Assembly (NCBI GenBank): GCA_051155775.1
Contig: DAXETV010000013.1
Location: 1-64,000, forward strand
Reading direction: 5' to 3'
DNA length: 64,000 bases
DNA from: CAYSCZ01 sp051155775
GTDB taxonomy: Bacteria; Bacteroidota; Bacteroidia; Cytophagales; Cyclobacteriaceae
Below, in pieces: positions 52,992 to 61,860 of this stretch. Position 1 is the first letter of the stretch. Every line of letters starts with the position of its first letter. The position numbers and the translations under genes were made by a program. Under the pieces are notes generated by a model. The model saw nothing but the letters and a program-made list of their open reading frames with translations. It made no database searches and was not told the origin of the DNA.

Positions 52992-55124
52992 ATGAAGAAC
53001 CTATCTAAAACCTATATTCTGGCACTCTCCATTATTGCATTGGTTATTACAGCAAGTCAGTATTTAGTCCAGCGGTCAATTGCTACAAATAGTTATGACT
53101 CAAGGACGATCAATATATCAGGCAGGCAAAGCATGTTATCTCAAAGAATTTCTAAAGCAGCTTTGGCTTTAGAAAAAGCTGAAAACGAAGATGAATTTCT
53201 ATACAGAAAAAATGAACTCCAGGATGCAGCAGACTTATGGGAAAGGTCGCACAATGCACTTCAGTATGGAAGCGATGAAATGCAACTCGATGATGTAAAT
53301 AACTCAGAACAAACTTTTTTATATTTTCTTGATCTTGAGCCACACTATATTGCCATCAAGGAAGCCATTCAGAATATTTCTGACTTTGACTATGGGGATA
53401 AACAGTCAAGGGCCTTTCGCAGTAGCATAGATAAGATTATGTCTAGTGAGGACGATTATCTTAGGTTAATGACCAATATTACCTTTGATTATGATAATGA
53501 ATCAGTTGAGCGGCTAAATAAACTCGCCATCACTGAATATATTCTATATGGTATAGCCTTATTTCTACTTTTTATTGAAGCGATACTTATCTTCAGGCCG
53601 GCAATCAAACGAATCAATGATTACACACAAAAGCTGATCAAGCAGGAAGAGTCCATAAAAAAGGCTCTGCAAGAAACACAAAAAGAGAAAGCTAAAGTTG
53701 AGTATCTGAATAATCAAGCGGAGACTGTTTTTACCAATGTGGATCAGGGTATATTTCTTATGGATGAACGATATAACATCAGTGACCTACACTCCAAAGC
53801 GCTAGAAGAAATATTTGAGAAAAAAGATCTATCCGGTACTAATTTCATATCCTTGCTTAGGCCCAGGCTTGTGCAACGGGACCAGGAAGCATTAGAAATG
53901 TTTGTGAAGCATCTATTCAATATGAATATTGAGGAAGATGTCCTGGAGGATCTTAACCCGGTAGAACAAGTCCAGATATTTTCTGATAATCAAGGAGAGG
54001 CGTCTATTCAATCAAGATTTATTCGAATTCGATTTTCAAGAATTCGGGATAAAGAGAAAATATACAGCATTCTGGTTACTGTAACTGACGAAACTGCCGA
54101 AGTATTGATGAAAAAAGAAATCGAAGAGACCCAGGAAAGAAATAAAAGAGAGGCAGAGCAGTTATTAAGTATATTGAAGGTTGAGCCACTGGTGTTAAAA
54201 GAATTTTTAGAGAACACAAAAGCAGCACTGAACAATATCTCATTAAAATACGAAAATGATAAATCTCAGGATTTCAGGGAACTAATAAACTTTACATTCA
54301 ACACAATTCACAATCTCAAAGGCAACGCTCTATTAATTGACTTACAACTACTGGCCGATAAATTTCATGATATAGAGACTACCATCACTCAATTAAAAGA
54401 TAAGCAGGAAATTGTTGGTAATGACTTCCTTAAAATATTGTATGAAATAAGTGAAGTAACATCCATTGTAAATAACATGCAGCGCATGTTTGTTAGAATT
54501 GCAGAAGTAAATAAGACAGTTTCGGAGGATGGTAGGGTTTCATCAAATCAGCTATTTGTTAATTCATTGGAAAAAGGATTAAGAAGAATGAATGACGAAA
54601 CTGGCAAGGATGTAAAACTTGAGTTCGAAGATAACGGTGTCCCAATTCCCGAAAGATTTAAATTATCTGTAAAAGATATCTCTATTCAATTAATAAGAAA
54701 CTCACTGGCTCATGGTATCGAAACTGCCGATGAGCGAACAAAAGTAGGTAAGACTGCTTCTTCCACCATCTCAATTAATGTAAATGAAGATAAAGACAAT
54801 TTATATCTAACTTATCAGGACGATGGACGCGGACTTGACCTTGACAGAATAGGAAATAAAGCACTCGAAAATAAAATCGTTACTGAAGAAGAATTATCAA
54901 CAATGTCCGATGATGATAAGGCACTATTAATATTTAGTGATGGATTTAGTACTGCGAAAGTTGTTGATCAATACTCAGGAAGAGGTCAGGGTATGAGTTT
55001 GATCAAACAAATAGTAGAAAAGTATAATGGCAAATTTGCGGTTTCTACCAAGAAAAGAAAGCAATTTAAAATCAATATTACATTACCACTTGAAATACAA
55101 CCTCAATTAACTGAAGCTTTATAA
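52992..55124 (+). CDS. Membrane CheA-like histidine kinase with PilJ-type sensor region
   Basis: A 710-residue kinase. Residues 7-27 and about 185-203 are membrane helices flanking a periplasmic region that starts NISGRQSMLSQRISKAAL, the hallmark of the PilJ/NarX-type input domain. A coiled coil follows (about 205-245), then a PAS-like domain (about 245-380). An HPt domain carries the probable phospho-accepting His440 in TIHNLKGNA. The C-terminal GHKL ATPase has N box LIRNSLAHGIE, G1 DDGRGLDLDRI and G2 GRGQGMSLIKQIVEKYNG, close to CheA. The CheW-binding domain of CheA is absent. It is coupled to the downstream receiver gene by a TAATG overlap. Confidence 0.88.
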   Translation: MKNLSKTYILALSIIALVITASQYLVQRSIATNSYDSRTINISGRQSMLSQRISKAALALEKAENEDEFLYRKNELQDAADLWERSHNALQYGSDEMQLDDVNNSEQTFLYFLDLEPHYIAIKEAIQNISDFDYGDKQSRAFRSSIDKIMSSEDDYLRLMTNITFDYDNESVERLNKLAITEYILYGIALFLLFIEAILIFRPAIKRINDYTQKLIKQEESIKKALQETQKEKAKVEYLNNQAETVFTNVDQGIFLMDERYNISDLHSKALEEIFEKKDLSGTNFISLLRPRLVQRDQEALEMFVKHLFNMNIEEDVLEDLNPVEQVQIFSDNQGEASIQSRFIRIRFSRIRDKEKIYSILVTVTDETAEVLMKKEIEETQERNKREAEQLLSILKVEPLVLKEFLENTKAALNNISLKYENDKSQDFRELINFTFNTIHNLKGNALLIDLQLLADKFHDIETTITQLKDKQEIVGNDFLKILYEISEVTSIVNNMQRMFVRIAEVNKTVSEDGRVSSNQLFVNSLEKGLRRMNDETGKDVKLEFEDNGVPIPERFKLSVKDISIQLIRNSLAHGIETADERTKVGKTASSTISINVNEDKDNLYLTYQDDGRGLDLDRIGNKALENKIVTEEELSTMSDDDKALLIFSDGFSTAKVVDQYSGRGQGMSLIKQIVEKYNGKFAVSTKKRKQFKINITLPLEIQPQLTEAL

Positions 55125-55486
55125 TGAAATTATTAATTGTTGACGATTCCTCTATTATGAGGAGAACCATTGAAAAACATCTTAAGAATTATGATCTTGA
55201 GATAATTGGTACCGCAAAAAATGGGGTAGAAGCCATTGAAATGTTAAAAGAAAAGAAGCCAGATGTTGTCACACTGGATATCACTATGCCTGAAATGGAT
55301 GGCTTGACATGCCTTGAGGAGATAATGAAAATTGCTCCAGAAACAAAAGTAATGATCATAACAGCCCTCTCTGATAAGCTTACCGGCCTTAAAGCATTGG
55401 ATAAAGGTGCCGGCAGATGCCTTAACAAACCGGTGAATGAAGAAAATTTGAAGGATGCTTTTGATAAATTATTAAATAGAAATTAA
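55124..55486 (+). CDS. CheY-like single-domain response regulator
   Basis: A 120-residue receiver domain with no output domain. The acidic pair is Asp7-Asp8, the phospho-acceptor is Asp52 (TLDITMPEMDG), with Thr80 (IITALS) and Lys102 (NKPV) completing the active site. Its ATG overlaps the kinase stop by one base. It should take phosphate from the kinase HPt domain and act through protein contact. A CheX-like gene, a phosphatase of CheY proteins, follows 38 bp later. Confidence 0.93.
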   Translation: MKLLIVDDSSIMRRTIEKHLKNYDLEIIGTAKNGVEAIEMLKEKKPDVVTLDITMPEMDGLTCLEEIMKIAPETKVMIITALSDKLTGLKALDKGAGRCLNKPVNEENLKDAFDKLLNRN

Positions 55487-55524
55487 AAAACTTATCTTTA
55501 TTTACGCATAAATTCAATAAACTC

Positions 55525-55989
55525 ATGGATAAAAAAGAAGAATTCGAAGCAACCTGTTCAGTATTTATCGACTCTGTCAATAATTACTTCACAGAACTAA
55601 CAAATAATCCTTCAAAAACAGGTGTTCCTTATTTGAAAGATCAAAATGAACTTTTACTTAATGATTATACTGGCATGATTGGTATCTCCGGAAGTAGAAA
55701 GGGGTTCATTTATATTTCAGGAAATAAGGGGTTATATACAGAACTAATTAAAAGATTTATTGGATTAGAAGAGGCCACAACAGAAGATATCTTAGATATG
55801 GCAGGTGAATTATCAAACGTTGTTGCGGGTAATTTGAGAGAAACTTATGGAAGCAACTTCATGATATCCGTTCCGATAGTATTTGAAGGAAGCCCTGACA
55901 AACTAAAGTTTCCAAGTTCTGTTACACCATACGTTATTCCAATTGTTTGGAATGAACAAAAAGCAAATGTAGTTATTGGTTTGGAATAG
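55525..55989 (+). CDS. CheX-like CheY-P phosphatase
   Basis: A 154-residue CheX/CheC-family protein. The catalytic ELSN motif is Glu95-Leu-Ser-Asn98 in DMAGELSNVVAGNLR, at nearly the same position as in CheX of Thermotoga maritima. The fold starts after an acidic stretch (KKEEFEATCSVFIDSVNNYF) and includes GMIGISGSRKGFIYISG. It would hydrolyse the phospho-Asp of the upstream receiver. It probably limits signal lifetime. Confidence 0.88.
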   Translation: MDKKEEFEATCSVFIDSVNNYFTELTNNPSKTGVPYLKDQNELLLNDYTGMIGISGSRKGFIYISGNKGLYTELIKRFIGLEEATTEDILDMAGELSNVVAGNLRETYGSNFMISVPIVFEGSPDKLKFPSSVTPYVIPIVWNEQKANVVIGLE

Positions 55990-56066
55990 ATTTTCAAATC
56001 GATATTTCTATATTAATTTGGTGGTAGTTATCTAATCTTTTAAAAACTTTTTATAACCAGCTAGAT

Positions 56067-56870
56067 ATGTTACCATCGCTTATATCGGAATCAGGTAAGG
56101 ATAAAGGATTTAAAAGTAATTTACGGGATGAATCTTTGGTAAATTACTTTTCATCTTTCCCGGAAGAGAGTCTAATAAAAAAATTCTTTAAGAATGCGTT
56201 CATAATTAACCGGCCAATGAGTGGTGTCGGTGGAGATGGTTATTGGCTTTATTACGAAGAAGACATAGGGCTGGTATATGTGATCGTTTATGATTGCATG
56301 GGACACGGTCGTCTGGCAAGCATCATGACCAGGATTTACTTAAATGCAATTAAGGAAGTCGTAGAAACCAAAAAAGTAAGGGATCCAGCAGAAATACTTA
56401 CGGAAATACATGCCACCATAGGTAGAAATTTTAAAGATAAACAAGACAAGCAAGTGGGGAGCGGGGCAGACATGGGCGTATTAAAATTTGACACCAATAA
56501 TAGAAAAGTCTTGTTTGCTGGGGCTAAAATGGACCTGGTACACATATCAGGCAACATGGTAAACCGAATAAAAGCAGATAAAAAGCAATTGGGTGTTTTA
56601 TTCGATTACAAACATGATTACCACACCAATGATATTGCTATACCGGAAACTAAAACCTCAAATTTTTATTTGTTTAGTGATGGTGTTACGGATCTAATCG
56701 GTGGGCCAAATGATAAAAAACTAAAATTTTCGAACCTTCTTGAAATATTAAAAGGAGTCCAAAAAATACCAATAGAGGGTCAGAAACAAGCGATTGAAAA
56801 AGAATTCAATAATTGGGCAGGACACAACACCCAGTTAGACGACCTTTTGATGATAGGCATCTCTTTTTGA
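56067..56870 (+). CDS. SpoIIE/PP2C-type serine phosphatase
   Basis: A 267-residue stand-alone PPM phosphatase of the SpoIIE class. Metal-binding aspartates are Asp57 (GVGGDGYW), Asp76 (VYDCMGHGRLASI), Asp205 (LFSDGVTDLIGG) and the Asp258-Asp259 pair (TQLDDLLMIGI). Nothing like a sensor domain is fused to it, so control must come from partners. In partner-switching systems such enzymes dephosphorylate STAS-domain antagonists, but none is encoded beside it. It is 77 bp downstream of the CheX-like gene and ends 1 bp before a convergent gene. Confidence 0.9.
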   Translation: MLPSLISESGKDKGFKSNLRDESLVNYFSSFPEESLIKKFFKNAFIINRPMSGVGGDGYWLYYEEDIGLVYVIVYDCMGHGRLASIMTRIYLNAIKEVVETKKVRDPAEILTEIHATIGRNFKDKQDKQVGSGADMGVLKFDTNNRKVLFAGAKMDLVHISGNMVNRIKADKKQLGVLFDYKHDYHTNDIAIPETKTSNFYLFSDGVTDLIGGPNDKKLKFSNLLEILKGVQKIPIEGQKQAIEKEFNNWAGHNTQLDDLLMIGISF

Positions 56871-56871
56871 G

Positions 56872-57150
56872 TTATTTAATTTCAATTCTCCCATCAAAGG
56901 CTACATGACCTTTGATGTTTTGAGCCAATTCACCCGGCGTTTTATACGTCCAAGCGCCGTCCTTAATAATATTTTCTCCGATTTTTATGTTAAAATAAGT
57001 TGCTGCTCCTTTCCATGGGCAAATGGTTTTGGTATCACTATCAATAAAGTATTCCTTTCTTAATGATTCGAACGGGAAGTAGTGATTACCTTCCACTTTT
57101 ACTACGTTTTCACTTTCGGCTAATATTTCGCCATTCCAAATAGCTTTCAT
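56872..57150 (-). CDS. DUF427-family protein
   Basis: A 92-residue single-domain protein. MKAIWNGEILAESENVVKVEGNHYFPFESL and the block TICPWKGAATYFNIKIG match the conserved DUF427 pattern, including the CPWKG motif. Function is unknown; structures of the family show a small beta barrel. It follows the anti-sigma-like gene by 2 bp and may be in the sigma operon. Confidence 0.88.
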   Translation of the reverse strand: MKAIWNGEILAESENVVKVEGNHYFPFESLRKEYFIDSDTKTICPWKGAATYFNIKIGENIIKDGAWTYKTPGELAQNIKGHVAFDGRIEIK

Positions 57151-57152
57151 AT

Positions 57153-57632
57153 TTAAAAAATAAGTTTTTTTACACTTAAATACCTGTCAATAAGATATAA
57201 TATCAGGAATCCATCGACCACTAAAAAAAATTGACCAACTTTTTTAAGCCATTCTATACTGATTAATTGATTTAAGTTTTCGTATATATTAAGTTGGATC
57301 AGATAGGTCGATTCAGGATCGGATATGTTTTTAGAGGGGATTAATAAGACAACGATGATTGAAATAATTGCCAGGGCAATTAATGAAATTACGGGGATGA
57401 AATAAAAGTTATCATTTCTTAATAATGCTACCTTCTTTGAAACTTTTTCTTCAAATGTTTCAGATACTTTTTCCAGCGGAACCTTCTCAAAAAACTGATC
57501 AGCTTTTTTAATTGAAGATAAAGTATTTTTTAATTCAGAATCTTCATTTATTTGCCGTCTTATACGTTCATTATCTGAATTGCTTAGCTTGCCTTCCAGA
57601 TAATCAAATAACTCCTGCTCTGAAATCTTCAT
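57153..57632 (-). CDS. Putative membrane anti-sigma factor
   Basis: A 159-residue protein. The soluble N-terminus (MKISEQELFDYLEGKLSNSDNERIRRQINEDSELK) is typical of Bacteroidota anti-sigma domains (DYLEGKLS...ER). Two membrane helices follow (FIPVISLIALAIISIIVVLLI and FFLVVDGFLILYLID). No zinc motif is visible. The ATG overlaps the sigma gene by 4 bp (ATGA), so stoichiometric production is expected. It should hold the sigma factor at the inner membrane until a signal releases it. Confidence 0.75.
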   Translation of the reverse strand: MKISEQELFDYLEGKLSNSDNERIRRQINEDSELKNTLSSIKKADQFFEKVPLEKVSETFEEKVSKKVALLRNDNFYFIPVISLIALAIISIIVVLLIPSKNISDPESTYLIQLNIYENLNQLISIEWLKKVGQFFLVVDGFLILYLIDRYLSVKKLIF

Positions 57633-58186
57633 ATCAATGAATTTACTTCGTCATTTAAATTTCTTGAAATTATTTGCCCCATACGCTTGCGCGCCCTGAA
57701 TAGCTTTATTTTTAGATTATTTATATCGATGCCGGTAATCGCATTAATTTCCCTCAAATCAAACGATCTAAAATAGTACAGGTTTAATAACACTGCGTCA
57801 TCAGGCTTCAATTGGTTCATGGCTTCATTTACAACTTTAATGCGTTCATTTTTTACTATAAGATTGTCACAATTGTTTTCTTCCGACCCGACATCATAAG
57901 CTTCAGATATATCAATATGATCATATTTCCTTTTTCTTGATGCGCTGATGGCCGTATTGATTACAATGCGAAAAAACCAGGTTGAAAACTTTGATTCACG
58001 CTTAAATTTTTTCAGGGATTTATATGCTTTTATAAATGAGTCGTGTGCTATTTCTTCAGCATCTTCGCGATTTTTCACTACCCTTAGTGCTAATGTAAAG
58101 GCGTAGTTCTTATACTTCTTAACAAGTAGAGAAAACAAGTCATCCCTTCCATCTATAACCTTCTTTACAATTTCGGAATCTTCCAT
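57629..58186 (-). CDS. ECF-type RNA polymerase sigma factor
   Basis: A 185-residue sigma factor with region 2 (LVKKYKNYAFTLALRVV, EDAEEIAHDSFIKAYKSL, FSTWFFRIVINTAISASRKRK) and region 4 (LLNLYYFRSFDLREINAITGIDINNLKIKLFRARKRM). It is followed by an overlapping membrane anti-sigma-like gene, the standard arrangement for signal-responsive ECF pairs. Divergent DUF6249 (119 bp between starts) is a candidate target gene. Confidence 0.9.
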   Translation of the reverse strand: MEDSEIVKKVIDGRDDLFSLLVKKYKNYAFTLALRVVKNREDAEEIAHDSFIKAYKSLKKFKRESKFSTWFFRIVINTAISASRKRKYDHIDISEAYDVGSEENNCDNLIVKNERIKVVNEAMNQLKPDDAVLLNLYYFRSFDLREINAITGIDINNLKIKLFRARKRMGQIISRNLNDEVNSLI

Positions 58187-58233
58187 ATCATTAACGGGTG
58201 AATCTTTGACGCATAGTAAATAAGGTTGGTTAC

Positions 58234-58241
58234 TACTTTTG
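58234..58241 (+). promoter_or_regulatory. Possible -7 element for the DUF6249 gene
   Basis: TACTTTTG matches TAnnTTTG, 63 bp before the ATG. A TTG lies 25 bases upstream, wider than the usual 19-21. The region between the divergent sigma and DUF6249 genes may also hold an ECF-specific promoter, which I cannot recognise. Confidence 0.35.
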
Positions 58242-58304
58242 AAATGATGTAACCTAAATCAGTTTGCGCTAGTCAAAGTGTTGAAATCAAATTAATTAAA
58301 AATT

Positions 58305-58622
58305 ATGACGGAAGATATAATTGTACCGGTGGTTATGTTTATAAGCATCGCAATCGTAGTGATTTTCATAAGAAAATTTGTAAATGAAGAGCGCAAACTA
58401 CTGTTAGAGAAAGATAAGTCAGCTGATCTTTTCAGAAAGGAAGGAAGTAAATATGGTCCTCTGCGTTTTGGATTGCTATTCATAGGCGGGGGTGTTGGTT
58501 TGTTAATTGGAGGTATTCTTTCAGAAATAACATCCATTAATGAAGAGACCGCCTATTTTTCCATGCTTTTCATCTTTGGAGGATTAGGACTTTTCATCTC
58601 CCATAAAATGGAGAACAAATGA
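58305..58622 (+). CDS. DUF6249-type small membrane protein
   Basis: A 105-residue protein with three hydrophobic segments (DIIVPVVMFISIAIVVIFI, GLLFIGGGVGLLIGGIL, YFSMLFIFGGLGLFI). It has a charged cytoplasmic loop between the first two (KFVNEERKLLLEKDKSADLF). The pattern, with ERxxLLEKxxxADLF and the terminal YFSMLFxFGGLGL, matches DUF6249, common in Bacteroidota next to sigma factors. Function is unknown. It sits opposite an ECF sigma gene. Confidence 0.78.
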   Translation: MTEDIIVPVVMFISIAIVVIFIRKFVNEERKLLLEKDKSADLFRKEGSKYGPLRFGLLFIGGGVGLLIGGILSEITSINEETAYFSMLFIFGGLGLFISHKMENK

Positions 58623-58744
58623 AAAGATGAAATATGATAAACTGTACATCACCTTATTTTTCTTTATTAATTTAAGTTAAGGCTAATAATAAAATATGTA
58701 AATTTTGATCAATAATTTCAAAAAGCAATAGATCATAATTCAAA

Positions 58745-59785
58745 TTGGTATCATATAGTGATTCAAATGTAGAGTTGGATAAGGTACTATATCGTCTTAA
58801 GGTTTCCGGAATAGTATTTTTAGTCATACTGATAATTGGCACATTCGGTTATTACAAAATTGGGGGGGAATCGGTGACACTATTTGATGGCTTCTATATG
58901 ACCACCATAACCATAACCACCATTGGTTTTACCGAGATCATTGAATTAAATAATAACATACCGGGACGGATATTTACAGTGGTAATTGCTTTCCTGGGCA
59001 TAGGTACCATCACTTATTTTTTATCTAACCTTGCTGCTCTTTTTATTGAAGGAGACATCAAACAAACATTCATAAAGAAGAAAATGATGAAGAAAATAAA
59101 TTCGATGCACAATCATTATTTGGTATGTGGCACTGGCAGGGTAGGCAGAAATATTATTAATGAATTACTAACAAATAATCATGAGTTTGTAGCTGCGGAT
59201 ATTAATGAAAATAAAATTACAGAACTGGCAGGGCATTATAAAGACATCCCTGCCTTAGTTGGAGATTGTACTGATGATGAGTTTTTAGTAAGATGTGGTG
59301 TAAAAAAGGCAAAAGGCATTTTTGTAGCCACTGATAATGATAATTCTAACCTTGTAATTTGTCTGACATGTGCTCAATTGAACCCTATTGCAAAAATTAT
59401 TGCTAAGAGCAAGGACATTAAAAATGTTATGAAAATGAGCCGGGTAGGCGCATCCAAAGTTATTAACCCTGAATACATTGGAGGGATAAGGATGGCTTCA
59501 GAAATGATTAACCCCACTGCAACGGACTTTTTTGAAGAGTTAAGAAAATCAGGAGAAAACCTTACTTTAGAAGAAATAAAAATAGCTGACCGATTTGCAG
59601 GACAAAAAGTCACCGATATCAATCTTAAAAAATTCGAACATACACTGCTTATAGCATTGAAAGAAAGCCATAGCTGGATTTATCACCCCAATGAAGAACA
59701 TCGATTAAAGAAGGATACCAAATTGGTATTACTAACCAATCCAGAAGATAAAAAATTATTAGCGCATCAAATTTCGAAATCATAG
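58745..59785 (+). CDS. Potassium channel with RCK (TrkA) domains
   Basis: A 346-residue two-TM channel. Helices are at about residues 16-34 (VSGIVFLVILIIGTFGYY) and 75-95 (IFTVVIAFLGIGTITYFLS), with the pore loop between. The filter reads TTIGFTEI instead of the usual T-x-G-(Y/F)-G, so the last Gly is Thr. A TrkA-N Rossmann domain follows (LVCGTGRVGRNIINELL, DCTDDEFLVRCGVKKAKGIFVATDND) and a TrkA-C domain closes the protein (RFAGQKVTDINLKKFEHTLLIAL). The start is a TTG. It faces the antiporter gene convergently, 20 bp apart. Confidence 0.87.
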   Translation: MVSYSDSNVELDKVLYRLKVSGIVFLVILIIGTFGYYKIGGESVTLFDGFYMTTITITTIGFTEIIELNNNIPGRIFTVVIAFLGIGTITYFLSNLAALFIEGDIKQTFIKKKMMKKINSMHNHYLVCGTGRVGRNIINELLTNNHEFVAADINENKITELAGHYKDIPALVGDCTDDEFLVRCGVKKAKGIFVATDNDNSNLVICLTCAQLNPIAKIIAKSKDIKNVMKMSRVGASKVINPEYIGGIRMASEMINPTATDFFEELRKSGENLTLEEIKIADRFAGQKVTDINLKKFEHTLLIALKESHSWIYHPNEEHRLKKDTKLVLLTNPEDKKLLAHQISKS

Positions 59786-59805
59786 TATATACCGGATATA
59801 AGAAT

Positions 59806-61812
59806 TTAATCCATTGATAAATATTTATTAAAGTCAATTATTCTATCCGGATGGCCAATGATATAAAGTATATCATTTTGGCAAATTTTATCATCAGGTG
59901 ATATTTGGCTGATAAATTTATTATCTCTTTTAATGGCAACTACCGTAACATTAAAATTTGTCCTCACCATTGACTCTAAAATGGATTTACCCACTACTTT
60001 GTTATTACCTTGCTGAACCTGTAACGAGGCTATTTCTATGTCAGGGATAGATAATGGATATCGCCCGATACTGGTGATGCCTTCTGACATTTCCCTTAGT
60101 TTCTCATAATTACGCGATCTTATTTCATGCACAAATCTCAAAATCTCATCTCTGGTAATTAGATATCTTTTTAAAACACGAGTGAAGATCTCTATTGATG
60201 TCTCAAATTCCTCCGGGATTACTTCATCTGCACCCAGTCGAATGATTTCCTCTACTTCTCTTACATATCTGGTGCGTACAATGATGTAGGTGGTTTCGCT
60301 GAATGACCGGATCATTTTAACAATGTTTCTGGTGGTCCTGGGTGAGGAAATAGCAATCACTGCTACACGCGCCTCTTGAATATGAACATGTTTAAGAATG
60401 GTTTCATTGGTGGCATCACCATATACAATATTTGTTTCACCTGACTTTTTTGCTTTTTTGATCATTGCAGGATCCAATTCAATGATCACATGAGGCAGCT
60501 CAGCCGAACTGGCAGCCAGAGCTACATTCTCTCCATTAATGCCGTAACCAATTATGACCATATGGTCTCGATATGATTTATCCGTTTTTTTACCTTCATA
60601 CTTTTTTTTGGAAAGGTTTTTAAACCTTGATCTTATAGGTTCAGGTAATTGAGAATGGAAAAAATAATTTAAAATGGAAGAAGAGTAAGCTATGGCGAAA
60701 GGCGTTAGTGCCATTGATATAATGGAGACCGATAAAAAATATTGATAGGTATCTGCAGATAATAAATCATATCGCATTCCAACAGATGATAATAAAAACG
60801 CAAATTCACCTACCTGAAACAAGGAAAGAGCAGTTAGAAAGATCACCCGCGTAGGATATTTCAGAAGTAACACAGTGAGCATAATTATTAGAAACTTCAT
60901 AATAATTACTCCGCTGGTTGCAAGTAGGATTGTGGGTACATGCTCAACAAAAAATCTAACATCCAGCAGCATACCTATGGAAACAAAGAAGAAGCTGATG
61001 AATATCTCTCGAAAGGGGAGAATATTTGCTGTCGCTTGATGACTGTACTCGGATTCCGACACAATAAGGCCCGCAAAAAATGCGCCTAGTGCCAACGATA
61101 GACCTGCAAAAGATGTAAGCCAGGCTACAAAAAAACAGATCAAAACAATGGTAACAATGAATAATTCCTGGCTTTTTGTTTTTGCAACCCAGCTTAGAAG
61201 CAAGGGAACAATATATCTGGCTAGCAAGATTACCGCAATCACAACCCCCACTACCTTTGCTAACAATATCGGTACAGAGCTCTCAGGGTCATTTACTTTC
61301 CCAGCCAGCAATGGTGTAATTAAAATCATCGGGACGACAATGATATCCTGAAAGATCAAAATAGCTACAGATACACGGCCATGAGGAGCGGTTATTTCGC
61401 CCTGCTGTTGTAGCATCTTTAATACTATTGCGGTGCTACTCAGAGATAACAAGCAGCCTATAAAAATGGAAGATTGCCATGAGTAACCAAGCAATACTGC
61501 TATTACCATAACAGCAATTAACGTACCCCCTACCTGTAAAATGCCACCACCAACAACTGTATTTCTTATGGAAGAAAGGCTTTTTAACGAAAATTCAATC
61601 CCGATCACAAATAAAAGAAATATAATACCTATCTCTGATAGCGGCTCCACTTCATGACGATCATTTATGAGATGAAGACCTGAAGGGCCTACCATGATAC
61701 CAGTTATTAAGAATCCAAGAATAGCCGGCAATCTGAGTTTTTGAAATAATAAGATTGTAACTACCGAAAAGCCAAGTATGACAACAATATCGTTCAGGAT
61801 AGGTAATTCCAT
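59806..61812 (-). CDS. Monovalent cation:proton antiporter (KefB/CPA2 type)
   Basis: A 668-residue CPA2 antiporter. About 12 hydrophobic segments fill residues 5-390, with GLHLI, LSSTAIVLKMLQQQGE and ILIFQDIIVVPMILI being typical of the KefB/KefC core. A TrkA-N domain follows (MVIIGYGINGENVALAA, VYGDATNETILKHVHI), then a TrkA-C domain (VGKSILESMVRTNFNVTVVAIK). It would exchange K+ or Na+ for H+ across the inner membrane. No KefF/KefG-like regulator is adjacent. Together with the convergent channel it makes a small cation-homeostasis pair. Confidence 0.92.
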   Translation of the reverse strand: MELPILNDIVVILGFSVVTILLFQKLRLPAILGFLITGIMVGPSGLHLINDRHEVEPLSEIGIIFLLFVIGIEFSLKSLSSIRNTVVGGGILQVGGTLIAVMVIAVLLGYSWQSSIFIGCLLSLSSTAIVLKMLQQQGEITAPHGRVSVAILIFQDIIVVPMILITPLLAGKVNDPESSVPILLAKVVGVVIAVILLARYIVPLLLSWVAKTKSQELFIVTIVLICFFVAWLTSFAGLSLALGAFFAGLIVSESEYSHQATANILPFREIFISFFFVSIGMLLDVRFFVEHVPTILLATSGVIIMKFLIIMLTVLLLKYPTRVIFLTALSLFQVGEFAFLLSSVGMRYDLLSADTYQYFLSVSIISMALTPFAIAYSSSILNYFFHSQLPEPIRSRFKNLSKKKYEGKKTDKSYRDHMVIIGYGINGENVALAASSAELPHVIIELDPAMIKKAKKSGETNIVYGDATNETILKHVHIQEARVAVIAISSPRTTRNIVKMIRSFSETTYIIVRTRYVREVEEIIRLGADEVIPEEFETSIEIFTRVLKRYLITRDEILRFVHEIRSRNYEKLREMSEGITSIGRYPLSIPDIEIASLQVQQGNNKVVGKSILESMVRTNFNVTVVAIKRDNKFISQISPDDKICQNDILYIIGHPDRIIDFNKYLSMD

Positions 61813-61860
61813 AAATAAGATTTGGTAATGATTTACGGAATATCAATTCATTAATCCATA

